64,000 nt of DNA from Jiangella mangrovi (GCF_014204975.1 NZ_JACHMM010000001.1:3596001-3660000); one strand, 5' to 3'. Positions 16,811 to 25,307 are shown, counted from the stretch's first letter. Numbers and translations: made by a program. The notes: generated from the sequence alone by a model not told the origin.

Positions 16811-17824
16811 ATGGCCGTCCAGCAGATCGCACATCAGCAGACCGGCAGCCTGGTCGCCGGCAACCGGTTGCTGAACCTCGAGCGGCGGTCCGGTCAGGCC
16901 CAGCCCGATCGCGCCAACGCGCTGACCTGCGGGCACCGTGCCTGCCGCGGCTGCGGCGAGGCACTCGGTGCCCGCTGGGTGGTCGATGCCGCGCTGCGTG
17001 CCACCGGCAACCGGCTGATCGCCGTCAACGCCACCGGCTGCCTCGAGGTGTTCTCGACGCCGTACCCGGAGAGCGCGTGGCAGCTGCCCTGGCTGCACTC
17101 GCTGTTCGGGAACGCGCCCGCCGTCGCGACCGGCGTGGCCGCCGCCCTGCGGGCCAAGGGCTGCACCGACATCCGCGTCCTGGGCCAGGGTGGCGACGGC
17201 GGCACCGTGGACATCGGCTTCGGCTGCCTCTCCGGCATGTTCGAGCGCAACGACGACGTCCTCTACGTCTGCTACGACAACGAGGCCTACATGAACACCG
17301 GCGTGCAGCGCTCCGGTGCCACGCCGCCGGCCGCTCGCACGGCGACGACCCAGGCAGTCGGCCCGGAGCCGGGCAACGTGTTCGGGCAGGGCAAGAACGT
17401 CCCGGCCATCGCGATGGCGCACGAGATCCCGTACGTCGCGACGGCCACCGTCGCGGACCTGCGCGACCTGGAATACAAAGTGACCCGCGCCATGCAGTTG
17501 CACGGCGCGCGGTACCTGCACGTGCTGGTGCCCTGCCCGCTCGGCTGGGGTAGTGAGGCGCACGACACCATCCGCCTCGCCCGCCTCGCCACGCAGTGCG
17601 GGCTGTTCCCCGTATACGAGGCCGAGCACGGCGAGATCACCGCGGTCACCACGATCCGTCGGCCGGCCCGCGTCGTCGACTACCTGTGCCGGCAGAGCCG
17701 CTACGCCCACCTGTTCCGGCCGCGGCGCCGGACCGATGTCATCGCGCGGATCCAGGCCCAGGCCGACCGGAACATCGTCCGCTACGGGCTGCTGAGCCCG
17801 CGGGACGCAGAGGAGGTGCCCTGA
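16811..17824 (+). CDS. porB: Pyruvate/2-oxoacid:ferredoxin oxidoreductase beta subunit
   Basis: 337 residues with a ribosome site GAAGGAGG. The TPP-binding region is GQGGDGGTVDIGFGCLSGMFER followed by DNEAYMNTGVQRS, and the Cys cluster near residue 40 (CGHRACRGCGEAL, with a further Cys at VNATGCLEV) fits the proximal 4Fe-4S cluster of archaeal-type PFOR. No separate delta (ferredoxin) gene exists; ferredoxin domains are instead on the next protein. The stop overlaps the next ATG (TGATGG). Confidence 0.94.
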   Translation: MAVQQIAHQQTGSLVAGNRLLNLERRSGQAQPDRANALTCGHRACRGCGEALGARWVVDAALRATGNRLIAVNATGCLEVFSTPYPESAWQLPWLHSLFGNAPAVATGVAAALRAKGCTDIRVLGQGGDGGTVDIGFGCLSGMFERNDDVLYVCYDNEAYMNTGVQRSGATPPAARTATTQAVGPEPGNVFGQGKNVPAIAMAHEIPYVATATVADLRDLEYKVTRAMQLHGARYLHVLVPCPLGWGSEAHDTIRLARLATQCGLFPVYEAEHGEITAVTTIRRPARVVDYLCRQSRYAHLFRPRRRTDVIARIQAQADRNIVRYGLLSPRDAEEVP

Positions 17825-19458
17825 TGGACACGCCGTTCGCCATCACACTCGGCTCGGCGTCGAGTCGGACGAACCGGACCGGCGCCTGGCGCGTCGAGCG
17901 CCCGGTCTACCGCGACCTGTTCCCGCCCTGCGCCGCCGCCTGCCCCGCTGGGGAGAACGTGCGCGAGTGGCTGCACCTCGCCCAGGACGGTGACTACGAA
18001 GCGGCCTGGCGGGAGATCATGACCGTCAACCCGTTCCCCGCGATCATGGGCCGGGTCTGCTACCGGCCGTGCGAGACCGCCTGCAACCGCGGGCAGCTCG
18101 ACGAGACGGTCGGCATCAACTCGGTCGAGCGGTTCCTCGGCGACCACGCCATCGACGCCGGCTGGGCCGTCGCCCCGGGCGCGGCAACCGGGCGGCACGT
18201 GCTCGTCGTCGGGGCCGGGCCGGCCGGGCTGGCCGCCGCCTACCACCTGCGCCTGCACGGGCACGACGTGACGATCCGCGACGCCGGCCCGGCGGTCGGC
18301 GGCATGATGCGCTTCGGCATCCCTGCCTACCGGCTGCCGCGCGACGTTCTGGACGCCGAGGTCGCCCGCATCCTGGGCATGGGCGTGACGCTGGAGCTGA
18401 ACACCCGGGTCGACGACGTCGCCGCCGTGCGAGAGGCCGAGGGATTCGACGCGGTCTTCCTCGCCGTCGGCGCCCAGCTCAGCCACCGCACCTACGTGCC
18501 GGCCGGTGACTCCGCACGCATCCTCGACGCCCTGTCCGTCCTGCGCCGCACCGCTGGCGGCGCGCCGCCGCTGCTCGGCCGCCGCGTGGCCGTCTACGGC
18601 GGCGGGAACACCGCCGTCGACGTCGCGCGCACTGCCCGGCGCCTCGGCGCGGCCGACGCCGTCATCGTCTACCGGCGCACCCGCGACCGGATGCCCGCGC
18701 ACGAGTCCGAGGTTGCCGAGGCCGAGGAGGAGGGCGTGCGGTTGCGCTGGCTCTCCACCATCGCCCAGGCCGACGAGGGCCGTATCACCGTCGAGCGGAT
18801 GCGGCTGGACGAGTCCGGTTTCCCGCAGCCGACCGGCGAGTTCGACGAGCTCGACGCCGACGCCGTCGTGCTGGCGCTCGGGCAGGACAGCGACCTCAGG
18901 CTGGTATCGCGCGAGCCGGCCGTCGCGACGGCGCGCGGCCGCATCGTCGTCGACGCCTGCTTCATGACCGGCCTGCCCGGCGTGTTCGCCGGTGGCGACG
19001 CCATCTCCGGCGACCGCACTGTCACCAGCGCCGTCGGCCACGGCCGCCGGGCCGCGGCGTCCATCGACGCCTGGCTGCGGGAGACGGGCACTGACCCAGC
19101 CGTACCGATCGAGGAGGCCGGGTTCGACGTGCTCAACACTTGGTACTACACCGATGCGCCCCACCAGCATCGCGCGAAGCTCGAGGCCGCGCGGCGCACG
19201 TCGACGTTCGACGAGGTGGTCACCGGCCTGGACGCCGCGACGGCGCTGTTCGAGGCGCGCCGCTGCCTGTCCTGCGGCGGCTGCTTCGAGTGCGACAACT
19301 GCTACAGCGTCTGCCCCGACGACGCCGTCATCAAGCTCGGTCCTGGCCGGCGATACGAGATCGACCTCGAGTACTGCAAGGGCTGCGGCCTCTGCGCCGC
19401 GGAGTGCCCGGCCGGCGCCATCACCATGATCCCCGAACAGCGACAGGAGTCGTCATGA
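17824..19458 (+). CDS. GltD-like NAD(P)H flavoprotein fused to a C-terminal 2x[4Fe-4S] ferredoxin
   Basis: 544 residues in three parts. Residues 35-120: an N-terminal Fe-S helical domain as in glutamate synthase small subunit (PPCAAACPAGENVREWL, GRVCYRPCETACNRG). Residues 120-435: FAD/NAD(P) Rossmann folds (VLVVGAGPAGLAAAYHL; VAVYGGGNTAVDVARTARRL; LPGVFAGGDA). Residues 470-540: a ferredoxin-like Cys-rich end (CLSCGGCFECDNCYSVCPDDA, CKGCGLCAAECPAGAI). The last part replaces the missing PFOR delta subunit, so this protein probably takes electrons from PFOR and passes them to NAD(P)+ or the reverse. It overlaps porB and pps, confirming tight co-expression. Electron partner is inferred. Confidence 0.9.
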   Translation: MDTPFAITLGSASSRTNRTGAWRVERPVYRDLFPPCAAACPAGENVREWLHLAQDGDYEAAWREIMTVNPFPAIMGRVCYRPCETACNRGQLDETVGINSVERFLGDHAIDAGWAVAPGAATGRHVLVVGAGPAGLAAAYHLRLHGHDVTIRDAGPAVGGMMRFGIPAYRLPRDVLDAEVARILGMGVTLELNTRVDDVAAVREAEGFDAVFLAVGAQLSHRTYVPAGDSARILDALSVLRRTAGGAPPLLGRRVAVYGGGNTAVDVARTARRLGAADAVIVYRRTRDRMPAHESEVAEAEEEGVRLRWLSTIAQADEGRITVERMRLDESGFPQPTGEFDELDADAVVLALGQDSDLRLVSREPAVATARGRIVVDACFMTGLPGVFAGGDAISGDRTVTSAVGHGRRAAASIDAWLRETGTDPAVPIEEAGFDVLNTWYYTDAPHQHRAKLEAARRTSTFDEVVTGLDAATALFEARRCLSCGGCFECDNCYSVCPDDAVIKLGPGRRYEIDLEYCKGCGLCAAECPAGAITMIPEQRQESS

Positions 19459-21836
19459 GCACCACGCTGGTCGTCCCGTTCGATCTGGTCGGGCGCGCGG
19501 ACGTCGCGCTGGTCGGCGGCAAGAACGCCTCCTTGGGCGAGTTGACCCGGCATCTGACGTACGCCGGAATACCCGTCCCACCCGGTTTCGCCGTCACCGC
19601 AGACGCCTACCGCCTCTTCCTGGAGGCCAATGGGCTGACGGAACGGATCGCCGCCGAGATCAGCCGGCTCGACCACGGGGCACCGCTGGCCGAGGTCGGC
19701 GAACGGGTGCGAACGCTCATCCGACACGGGCAGTTGCCGCGCGAGCTGGTCACTGAGATCGCCGCGTTCTACCGCGACCTCGGCGCGGCGACAGGTGACG
19801 ACGAGCCGGCCGTGGCCGTCCGCAGCAGCGCCACCGCCGAGGACCTGCCCGAGGCCAGTTTCGCCGGGCAGCAGGAGAGCTTCCTCAACATCCGGGGCCT
19901 GGACGGGGTGGTCGCGGCCACCCAGCGCTGCTTCGCGTCGCTGTTCACCGATCGTGCCATCAGTTACCGCCGTGACCTCGGCTTCGGCGAACTCGATGTC
20001 GCACTGTCCGTGGGGGTGCAGCTCATGGTGGGCGCTGACCGTGCCGGCGCCGGCACCGCCTTTTCGATCGACACCGAGAGCGGCTTCCCGCGTGTGGTGC
20101 TGGTCAACGCCGCCTGGGGCCTCGGCGAGTCCGTCGTCAGCGGGGCGGTCGACCCCGACGAGTACGTCGTCTTCAAGCCGTTGCTCGATGAGCCGGGCGT
20201 TCGCCCGGTGATCTCGCGCGCCAAGGGCCGCAAGGAGCAGAAGGTCGTCTATCGGGCGACCGGAGGCACCACGGCCGTGGCGACGAGCGTCGAGGAGCGC
20301 GACGCATGGGTGCTCGAGACCGAGGAGATCCTGCGGATCGCCCGCTGGGTCGTCGCGATCGAGCACCATTACGGCACCGCCGTCGACGTCGAGTGGGCCA
20401 AGGACGGCCGGACCGGCGCGCTCTACGTCGTTCAGGCCCGGCCGGAGACCGTGCAGACCCGCCGGCACGCGACGATGATGCGCACCTACCGCCTCCGTGA
20501 GACGGCCGAACCGGTCGTCAGCGGACTCGCGGTCGGCGATGCGATCGGCAGCGGCGTCGTCTGCAAGCTGTCCAGCGCCGCCGACATCGACGCCTTTCCC
20601 GACGGCGCCGTCCTGGTCACCGGGATCACCGATCCCGACTGGGAACCCATCATGAAGAAGGCCGCGGCGATCGTCACCGACCACGGCGGCCGCACCTCGC
20701 ATGCGGCGATCGTGAGCCGCGAGCTCGGGGTCCCCGCCGTCGTCGGGACCGGCTCGGCCACCACCGTCCTGGCCGATGGCGAACCCGTCACCGTCTCCTG
20801 CGCCGAAGGAGACCAAGGCCACGTCTACCGCGGCCGGCTCGCCTACAGCGAGGAGGACCTCGACCTCGCCACGATCCCCGAGACACGCACCCGCGTCATG
20901 CTCAACGTGGCCGACCCCGCCGCGGCATTCCGTTGGTGGCGGCTGCCCGCCGACGGCGTTGGGCTGCTGCGGATGGAATTCCTCGTCGCCAACCACATCA
21001 AGGTCCACCCGATGGCCCTGGCACACCCGGACCGGCTCGACGCACCGACCCGGCAGCGGGTGGAACGGATGACGCACGGCAGCCTCAGCCCGGCGGACTA
21101 CTTCGTCGATCGGCTCGCCGACGGCATCGCCCGGATCGCCGCCGCTCACTGGCCGCACCCGGTCGTCGTCCGGATGAGCGACTTCAAGACCAACGAGTAC
21201 GCGACCCTCATCGGCGGCGCCGTCTTCGAGCCGACTGAGGAGAACCCGATGCTCGGCTGGCGTGGCGCGAGCCGCTACTACTCGCCCGGCTACCGCGACG
21301 GGTTCGCGCTCGAGTGCCGCGCGATCCGCCGGGTCCGCGACGAGATCGGCCTGCAGAACGTCATCGTGATGATCCCGTTCTGCCGCACCCTGGACGAAGG
21401 ACGGCAGGTGCTCGCCACCATGGCCGACGACGGCCTCATCCGCGGCGAGAACGACCTGAAGGTCTACGTCATGGCCGAGATCCCGTCGAACATCATCCTG
21501 GCCGCCCGGTTCGCCGAGCTGTTCGACGGCTTCTCCATCGGCAGCAACGACCTCACCCAGCTGACCCTGGGCGTCGACCGCGACTCCGACATCCTGGCCC
21601 CGTTGTTCGACGAACGCGACGCCGCCGTCGAGTGGAGCATCAGGCGCCTCATCGACCTCGCGCATGGGGCCGGCGTGTCCGTCGGACTGTGCGGTCAGCG
21701 GCCCAGCGACGATCCGGACTTCGCGAGGACACTGGTCCGCGCCGGCATCGACTCCATCTCCGTGACTCCGGACAGCCTGCTGAGCGTCATCCAGCATGTG
21801 GCCGCCGCCGAACAGGAGAACGCCGACGCCGCGTAA
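19455..21836 (+). CDS. ppsA: Phosphoenolpyruvate synthase (pyruvate, water dikinase)
   Basis: 793 residues from the ATG overlapping the previous stop (ATGA). The N-terminal ATP-binding domain has VALVGGKNASLGEL and VAVRSSATAEDLPEASFAGQQ. The swivelling phospho-His domain has ITDHGGRTSHAAIVSRELG, with the catalytic His in TSHAAI. The C-terminal barrel has GVGLLRMEFL and FSIGSNDLTQLTLGVDRDS, with Cys in VGLCGQRPSD. In hypoxia the enzyme could run toward pyruvate, making ATP from PEP, AMP and Pi, as proposed for some archaeal glycolyses, or support gluconeogenesis. It is the last gene of the operon. Confidence 0.94.
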   Translation: MSTTLVVPFDLVGRADVALVGGKNASLGELTRHLTYAGIPVPPGFAVTADAYRLFLEANGLTERIAAEISRLDHGAPLAEVGERVRTLIRHGQLPRELVTEIAAFYRDLGAATGDDEPAVAVRSSATAEDLPEASFAGQQESFLNIRGLDGVVAATQRCFASLFTDRAISYRRDLGFGELDVALSVGVQLMVGADRAGAGTAFSIDTESGFPRVVLVNAAWGLGESVVSGAVDPDEYVVFKPLLDEPGVRPVISRAKGRKEQKVVYRATGGTTAVATSVEERDAWVLETEEILRIARWVVAIEHHYGTAVDVEWAKDGRTGALYVVQARPETVQTRRHATMMRTYRLRETAEPVVSGLAVGDAIGSGVVCKLSSAADIDAFPDGAVLVTGITDPDWEPIMKKAAAIVTDHGGRTSHAAIVSRELGVPAVVGTGSATTVLADGEPVTVSCAEGDQGHVYRGRLAYSEEDLDLATIPETRTRVMLNVADPAAAFRWWRLPADGVGLLRMEFLVANHIKVHPMALAHPDRLDAPTRQRVERMTHGSLSPADYFVDRLADGIARIAAAHWPHPVVVRMSDFKTNEYATLIGGAVFEPTEENPMLGWRGASRYYSPGYRDGFALECRAIRRVRDEIGLQNVIVMIPFCRTLDEGRQVLATMADDGLIRGENDLKVYVMAEIPSNIILAARFAELFDGFSIGSNDLTQLTLGVDRDSDILAPLFDERDAAVEWSIRRLIDLAHGAGVSVGLCGQRPSDDPDFARTLVRAGIDSISVTPDSLLSVIQHVAAAEQENADAA

Positions 21837-21849
21837 GCGGCGCCGGCGT
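21820..21849 (+). terminator. Strong hairpin overlapping the ppsA stop codon
   Basis: CGCCGACGCCGC (21821-21832) pairs with GCGGCGCCGGCG (21837-21848) around a GTAA loop that contains the stop codon, with one A-C mismatch. It separates the gap-por-pps operon from the convergent minus-strand genes. No T-tract follows. Confidence 0.6.
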
Positions 21850-21860
21850 CGGCGGCCGAG

Positions 21861-22478
21861 TCAACCGGCCGGTGTGGGGACGTCCTCGGTGATCAAGACT
21901 CGTGCGTAGGCCCAGTAGGGGCTGAGGGTCGCCAGCGCCGTCCGAACGGCCGGTCGCAGCTGCTCGCGGACGATGACCGGTACCCGCCGATCGAAGGTCA
22001 GCGACACGTTCACCACGTCGTGGTCCATGGTGATTTCCACCCTGCGTGGAGACGAAAGGCCGTGGGGCCGTAGCACGTCGGCGATGGCTTCCCGGACCCG
22101 CTTGTGGGCGGTGGGCGACGTGGGCCGGACCGCCTTCTCGACCGCGTCGACGACGCCGGCCGGAGAGCAGTGTGCGTCGGCACGAGACCACGGCCCTTCG
22201 ACCGACGGGTACCCGCACAGCACGGTCGGGACCTCGGCGACGACGGCGCACAGGAAGGGCCGGTCCTGGTCGACCGGCGGCTCCGGCCGAGCCCGGACGT
22301 GCACGACCACGTCGACCATGTGGTCGGCCAGCGGGCACGCCCCGCCGAGCGCGAGCGCGCAGCGCGCCCCACCGCGGCAGGTGTACACCGTGTGGCCGGC
22401 ACGGCGCAGCCGGTCGAGGACATCGACAGAGTCGGTGCCCGGCACGGATGCGGAGAGCAGGATACGCATGGGACTCAC
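21861..22478 (-). CDS. Unknown protein translationally coupled to DUF1876 gene
   Basis: 205 residues. The GTG start overlaps the stop of the upstream DUF1876 gene (GTGA), a clear coupling signal; an internal ATG four codons later is less likely. The N-terminus (MRILLSASVPGTDSVDVLDRLRRAGHTVYTC) looks like a Rossmann-type start. It is followed by a small Cys-rich stretch (YTCRGGARCALALGGACPL), then a C-terminal half with long beta strands (RRVEITMDHDVVNVSLTFDRRVPVIVREQL). No family is recognised. Pairing with DUF1876 and the box upstream suggests a dormancy role. Confidence 0.72.
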   Translation of the reverse strand: MSPMRILLSASVPGTDSVDVLDRLRRAGHTVYTCRGGARCALALGGACPLADHMVDVVVHVRARPEPPVDQDRPFLCAVVAEVPTVLCGYPSVEGPWSRADAHCSPAGVVDAVEKAVRPTSPTAHKRVREAIADVLRPHGLSSPRRVEITMDHDVVNVSLTFDRRVPVIVREQLRPAVRTALATLSPYWAYARVLITEDVPTPAG

Positions 22479-22750
22479 CGGCTCTCGAGATGGACGGGCT
22501 GGTGGGTGAGGTCCTCCACATCGTCTGCGGCCACGTCCAGCAGGTCGTCGGCGAGCACGCGTAGCGCCCGGGCGGCGGCGATCTCGTCACCGACCTCCGG
22601 CACGTTCGCGTCGTGAGGGTTGAGACGCGCCTTGCCGACCGCGCGGAGCCCGTCGGTGGCGTGGGTGATCAGGCGCGCCTCGGCGAAGGTCACGCCGTTC
22701 TCGTGTTCGCCGATGTAGAGGTCGACGGTCCAGTGCTTGGTGACGGCCAT
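22475..22750 (-). CDS. DUF1876 protein, Rv1738-like dormancy factor
   Basis: 91 residues from ATG 22750 with GAGGAGAG upstream. It fits the DUF1876 (dsRBD-like fold) family: KHWTVDLYIGEHENGVTFAEARL followed by a short helix (GLRAVGKARLNPHD) and EIGDE-type EVGDEIAAARALRVLADDLL. The mycobacterial member Rv1738 is among the most strongly DosR-induced genes and resembles ribosome hibernation factors in fold. This is one of the clearest markers that the island is a dormancy regulon. First gene of a two-gene operon. Confidence 0.88.
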   Translation of the reverse strand: MAVTKHWTVDLYIGEHENGVTFAEARLITHATDGLRAVGKARLNPHDANVPEVGDEIAAARALRVLADDLLDVAADDVEDLTHQPVHLESR

Positions 22751-22836
22751 GATCTCTCCTCGAGCCGAGCCGGACGGGCGTGGCATGGCACCACGTCCTC
22801 AATCTCGACGCTACGGCCGGTGGCGGCCGTGCCCCA

Positions 22837-22873
22837 GGGCCGATGGGTGACCGCCGCATTGGACCTTCGGCCC
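22837..22873. promoter_or_regulatory. Paired candidate DevR/OsdR boxes, DUF1876/USP divergent promoter
   Basis: TGGACCTTCGGCCC (22860-22873) differs at one half-site base from GGGACCTTCGGCCC; GGGCCGATGGGTGA (22837-22850) lies 23 bp before it with a good left half. They sit in the 180-bp gap between the DUF1876 gene (start 22750) and the USP gene (start 22931). Confidence 0.58.
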
Positions 22874-22930
22874 AGCCTCGCGGGCCACGCTGCTCTGCCG
22901 CGCGCAGCGTCGCGGCGGTGTGCTGAAGAC

Positions 22931-23833
22931 ATGACGACAACACCCATTCCCGCCGAACACGTGGCGCCGGTGAACGCCCGGCAGATCGTCGTCGGGCTCG
23001 ACGGCTCTCCGAGCGCGCTGGTCGCACTGGACTGGGCCGCCTCGGAGGCCCGGACCCGTGGCTGCGGCCTGACCCTGGTGTACGCCCACCCGGGCGACCG
23101 CTACTCGCTGGCGGTCCTCGACACCGCACCGCAGGAGCTTGCCGACGACATCTTCGACGAGGCCCTGGACCGACTGGCCACCAGCGGATTCGGCGATCTC
23201 GACGTGCGCACAGTCCTGCGTTACGGCCTGGTGCCGCGGATCCTGCTGCGTGCCTCGATGCGAGCGCCGATGCTCGTCGTCGGCAGGCAAGGGCTGGGAC
23301 GGTTCGCCGAGCTCGTGATGGGCTCGACGTCGCTGGCGTGTGCCGCTCACGCGAGGGTGCCGCTGACGATCGTTCCGGAGAGTTGGGAAGCCCCCGCGCG
23401 GGCGCGCAACTGCGTGCTGCTCGGTGTCGATGGCTCCGCTCGCGGAGAAGCTGCCGTGGAGTACGCATTCAGACTCGCGGCCGAACGAGGTGCGAGGATC
23501 GTCGCCGTCCACGCGATGCAGCTGCCCCTCGGCTACCCGACGGACCGACCCCTGCGTCCCGATACCGCCCGCTATGAGGAGGCCGCTGCTGAGGTCTATT
23601 TGACATCGGTGAATCCGTGGCTCGCGAAGTTCCCCGATGTCGAGGTGACGACGGCGGTCGAGTACGGCCACCCGGCGCTCGCTCTCGCCCAGTACGCGGC
23701 CGGGGCGGATCTCGCCGTGATCGGCGGCCGCGGCCACGGACGGGTCACCGGAATGCTGCTCGGCTCGGTAGCGCGCAGCGTCCTGCGCCGCATGCCGATC
23801 CCCGTCACCGTCATCCGAGATCCCAGGGCCTGA
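22931..23833 (+). CDS. Universal stress protein, tandem two-domain
   Basis: 300 residues from ATG 22931. Domain 1 begins QIVVGLDGSPSALVALDWA and has the loop GRQGLGRFAELVMGSTSLACA. Domain 2 begins CVLLGVDGSARGEAAVEYAF and has GGRGHGRVTGMLLGSVARSVL. No good ribosome site is visible, which would suit a leaderless or short-leader transcript. The HAD-like gene follows after 3 bp, so the two form an operon. Confidence 0.92.
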   Translation: MTTTPIPAEHVAPVNARQIVVGLDGSPSALVALDWAASEARTRGCGLTLVYAHPGDRYSLAVLDTAPQELADDIFDEALDRLATSGFGDLDVRTVLRYGLVPRILLRASMRAPMLVVGRQGLGRFAELVMGSTSLACAAHARVPLTIVPESWEAPARARNCVLLGVDGSARGEAAVEYAFRLAAERGARIVAVHAMQLPLGYPTDRPLRPDTARYEEAAAEVYLTSVNPWLAKFPDVEVTTAVEYGHPALALAQYAAGADLAVIGGRGHGRVTGMLLGSVARSVLRRMPIPVTVIRDPRA

Positions 23834-23836
23834 CCG

Positions 23837-24400
23837 ATGACCACGGTCACGCTGTACCTCGACCGGCTCGATGCCGTGATCTTCGACGTCGACAGCATCG
23901 TGAAGGGGACGGCAGAGGCGCACGTGTACGGCGATACCGTGCGAGTCCTTCGTGAGCTGCGGCTGCGATACGTGCCGACAGCGGCCGTGTCGTCGAGCCG
24001 GCACCGCGTCCAAGTGCTGCACTCGGCCGGGGTCGCCGGACTTCTCGACGTGCGGGTCGACGGAGCGGACCTGGACAGGCTCGGTCTCCCCGGCAAGCCG
24101 TTCCCCGCCGCCTACCAGGAGGCCGCGCGCCGCCTGGGTGCGCGCCCGGCCGGCTGCGCGGTCGTCGAGGATGCCGTCGCGGGCGTACGGGCCGGGCACA
24201 CCGGCGGATTCGGTGTGGTCATCGGTGTGGACCGGGGCGGCGACTTGGCGGGGGCGCTGTACGACGCCGGCGCGACCGTGGTCGTCTCCTCGATGTCAGA
24301 CGTGCTGCTCGTGGAGCGGACGCCGCTCCGGCTGGTGCAGGCGCGACGAGGTCAGGCCGATGCTGTCTGGAACGACCGTCCGGTGATCTGGTCGCAGTAG
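23837..24400 (+). CDS. Short HAD-superfamily protein (beta-phosphoglucomutase-like)
   Basis: 187 residues. The HAD nucleophile motif reads AVIFDVDSIVKG, keeping Asp-x-Asp but with Ser in place of the usual Gly. Later HAD features are PTAAVSSSRHRVQVLHSAGV (motif II Ser) and AGCAVVEDAVAGVRAGHTGGFGVVIGVDRG (motif III/IV Asp). It is shorter than beta-phosphoglucomutases because the helical cap is largely missing. In mycobacteria a similar protein (Rv3400) lies beside a GH65 enzyme; here the GH65 gene is in the same island at 37.7 kb. Its 3' end overlaps the convergent PNPOx-like gene by 49 bp. Confidence 0.8.
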   Translation: MTTVTLYLDRLDAVIFDVDSIVKGTAEAHVYGDTVRVLRELRLRYVPTAAVSSSRHRVQVLHSAGVAGLLDVRVDGADLDRLGLPGKPFPAAYQEAARRLGARPAGCAVVEDAVAGVRAGHTGGFGVVIGVDRGGDLAGALYDAGATVVVSSMSDVLLVERTPLRLVQARRGQADAVWNDRPVIWSQ

Positions 24401-24771
24401 ACGCGGACGAACCATTGCTTCGGGTGCTCGGTCCAGGACGGGAGTGCCAGGTCCTCGGCGCGGTAGATGTCGGTGAACCGTTCCAGCCGCTCCGCCCGGC
24501 CCTTGACCACGACACTCCACGCCCGGCCCCTGGCCGGATCGACGCCGTCGGCCTCGACCGCGACCCGCGGCGCGATCACCGAGGCGGCCAGCTTCGTGCC
24601 CTCGCCAGTGCGGAACACGACGGTGCGTTCGTCGACGACGATGTTCACTGGGAACACCTCGACGTCGCCCGCGATCGCCACGGCCACCCGGGCGATGCTC
24701 GCGGAACCCAACAGGCTCCAGCAGGCGTCCTCGTCCAGCACAGTCATGCCCGTCCGGGGATCCGTGGTCAC
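24352..24771 (-). CDS. Pyridoxamine 5'-phosphate oxidase-fold (FMN/F420-type) protein
   Basis: 139 residues from GTG 24771 with AAGGAGG 8 bases upstream. The split-barrel features are CWSLLGSASIARVAVAI, EVFPVNIVVDERTVVFRTGEGTKL, and WSVVVKGRAERL, ending in a WFVRVYCDQITGRSF segment. This matches the small PNPOx-like proteins of DosR regulons (such as Rv3131/Rv2003c-area proteins in general type), whose cofactor may be FMN or F420. It follows the flavodoxin gene by 38 bp in a minus-strand operon. Confidence 0.85.
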   Translation of the reverse strand: MTTDPRTGMTVLDEDACWSLLGSASIARVAVAIAGDVEVFPVNIVVDERTVVFRTGEGTKLAASVIAPRVAVEADGVDPARGRAWSVVVKGRAERLERFTDIYRAEDLALPSWTEHPKQWFVRVYCDQITGRSFQTASA

Positions 24772-24809
24772 GACGGTCACCTCCTTCGTGGCGAGTGGCA
24801 GCGCGCCCC

Positions 24810-25307
24810 CTAGGACAGGGCGAGACCGATCTGGTCGCCCCAGCGGCGGGCGCGCTCCCCCTCACCGTCGACGAGCGGACCCGTCGTCCCGGTCACATAG
24901 AAGCTGGCCGCTGCCGCCACCGGGTGGAACCCGCGGTGGCGCAGGACGCGCCGGGCGGCTTTCGCCGCCGAGCCGGGCAGGTGTGGCTTGTCGGTCTTGG
25001 TGTCGAAGGTCGCCACCATCGTGTCCGATGCGTCCACCGTCGACAGCCACTCGCGCAGGCCGGTGGTCTTCGAGATGACACCTCCGGGTGCCTGCTCCGC
25101 TGCGCTCCTGCGGGTCGAGGCCCGGCTCATGCTGAAGGCGTGGGTCGGCCCGCCGACCACCAAGAGGTCGACGCCGGCGAGCGACGTTCCTGCAGAACCG
25201 ACCTCGACGAGATCGACGGTCATGCTCCGGGCCAGTCCGTCAGCGATCGCCTCGGCGATGGTCTGGGTGTTGCCGAACGTGGACTCGTAGACGACGAGTG
25301 CGTGCAT
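24810..25307 (-). CDS. Flavodoxin-domain protein
   Basis: 165 residues from ATG 25307 with AGGAG. The FMN phosphate loop is VVYESTFGNTQTIAEAIADGL, and the second FMN loop is VVGGPTHAFSMSR. A third segment FDTKTDKPHLPGSAAKAA is typical of the flavodoxin-like proteins adjacent to stress clusters (MenG/HemG-type short flavodoxins). It may carry electrons at low potential, possibly for PFOR. First gene of the operon with the PNPOx-like protein. Confidence 0.88.
   Translation of the reverse strand: MHALVVYESTFGNTQTIAEAIADGLARSMTVDLVEVGSAGTSLAGVDLLVVGGPTHAFSMSRASTRRSAAEQAPGGVISKTTGLREWLSTVDASDTMVATFDTKTDKPHLPGSAAKAARRVLRHRGFHPVAAAASFYVTGTTGPLVDGEGERARRWGDQIGLALS

Noticed and set aside
15521..17710. 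A 729-codon minus-strand open frame opposite the porAB genes
   Set aside because: Antisense artefact; composition typical of reverse-strand high-GC frames.
19302..21797. An 831-codon minus-strand open frame opposite ppsA
   Set aside because: Antisense to a well-conserved enzyme with all motifs; no protein-like features.
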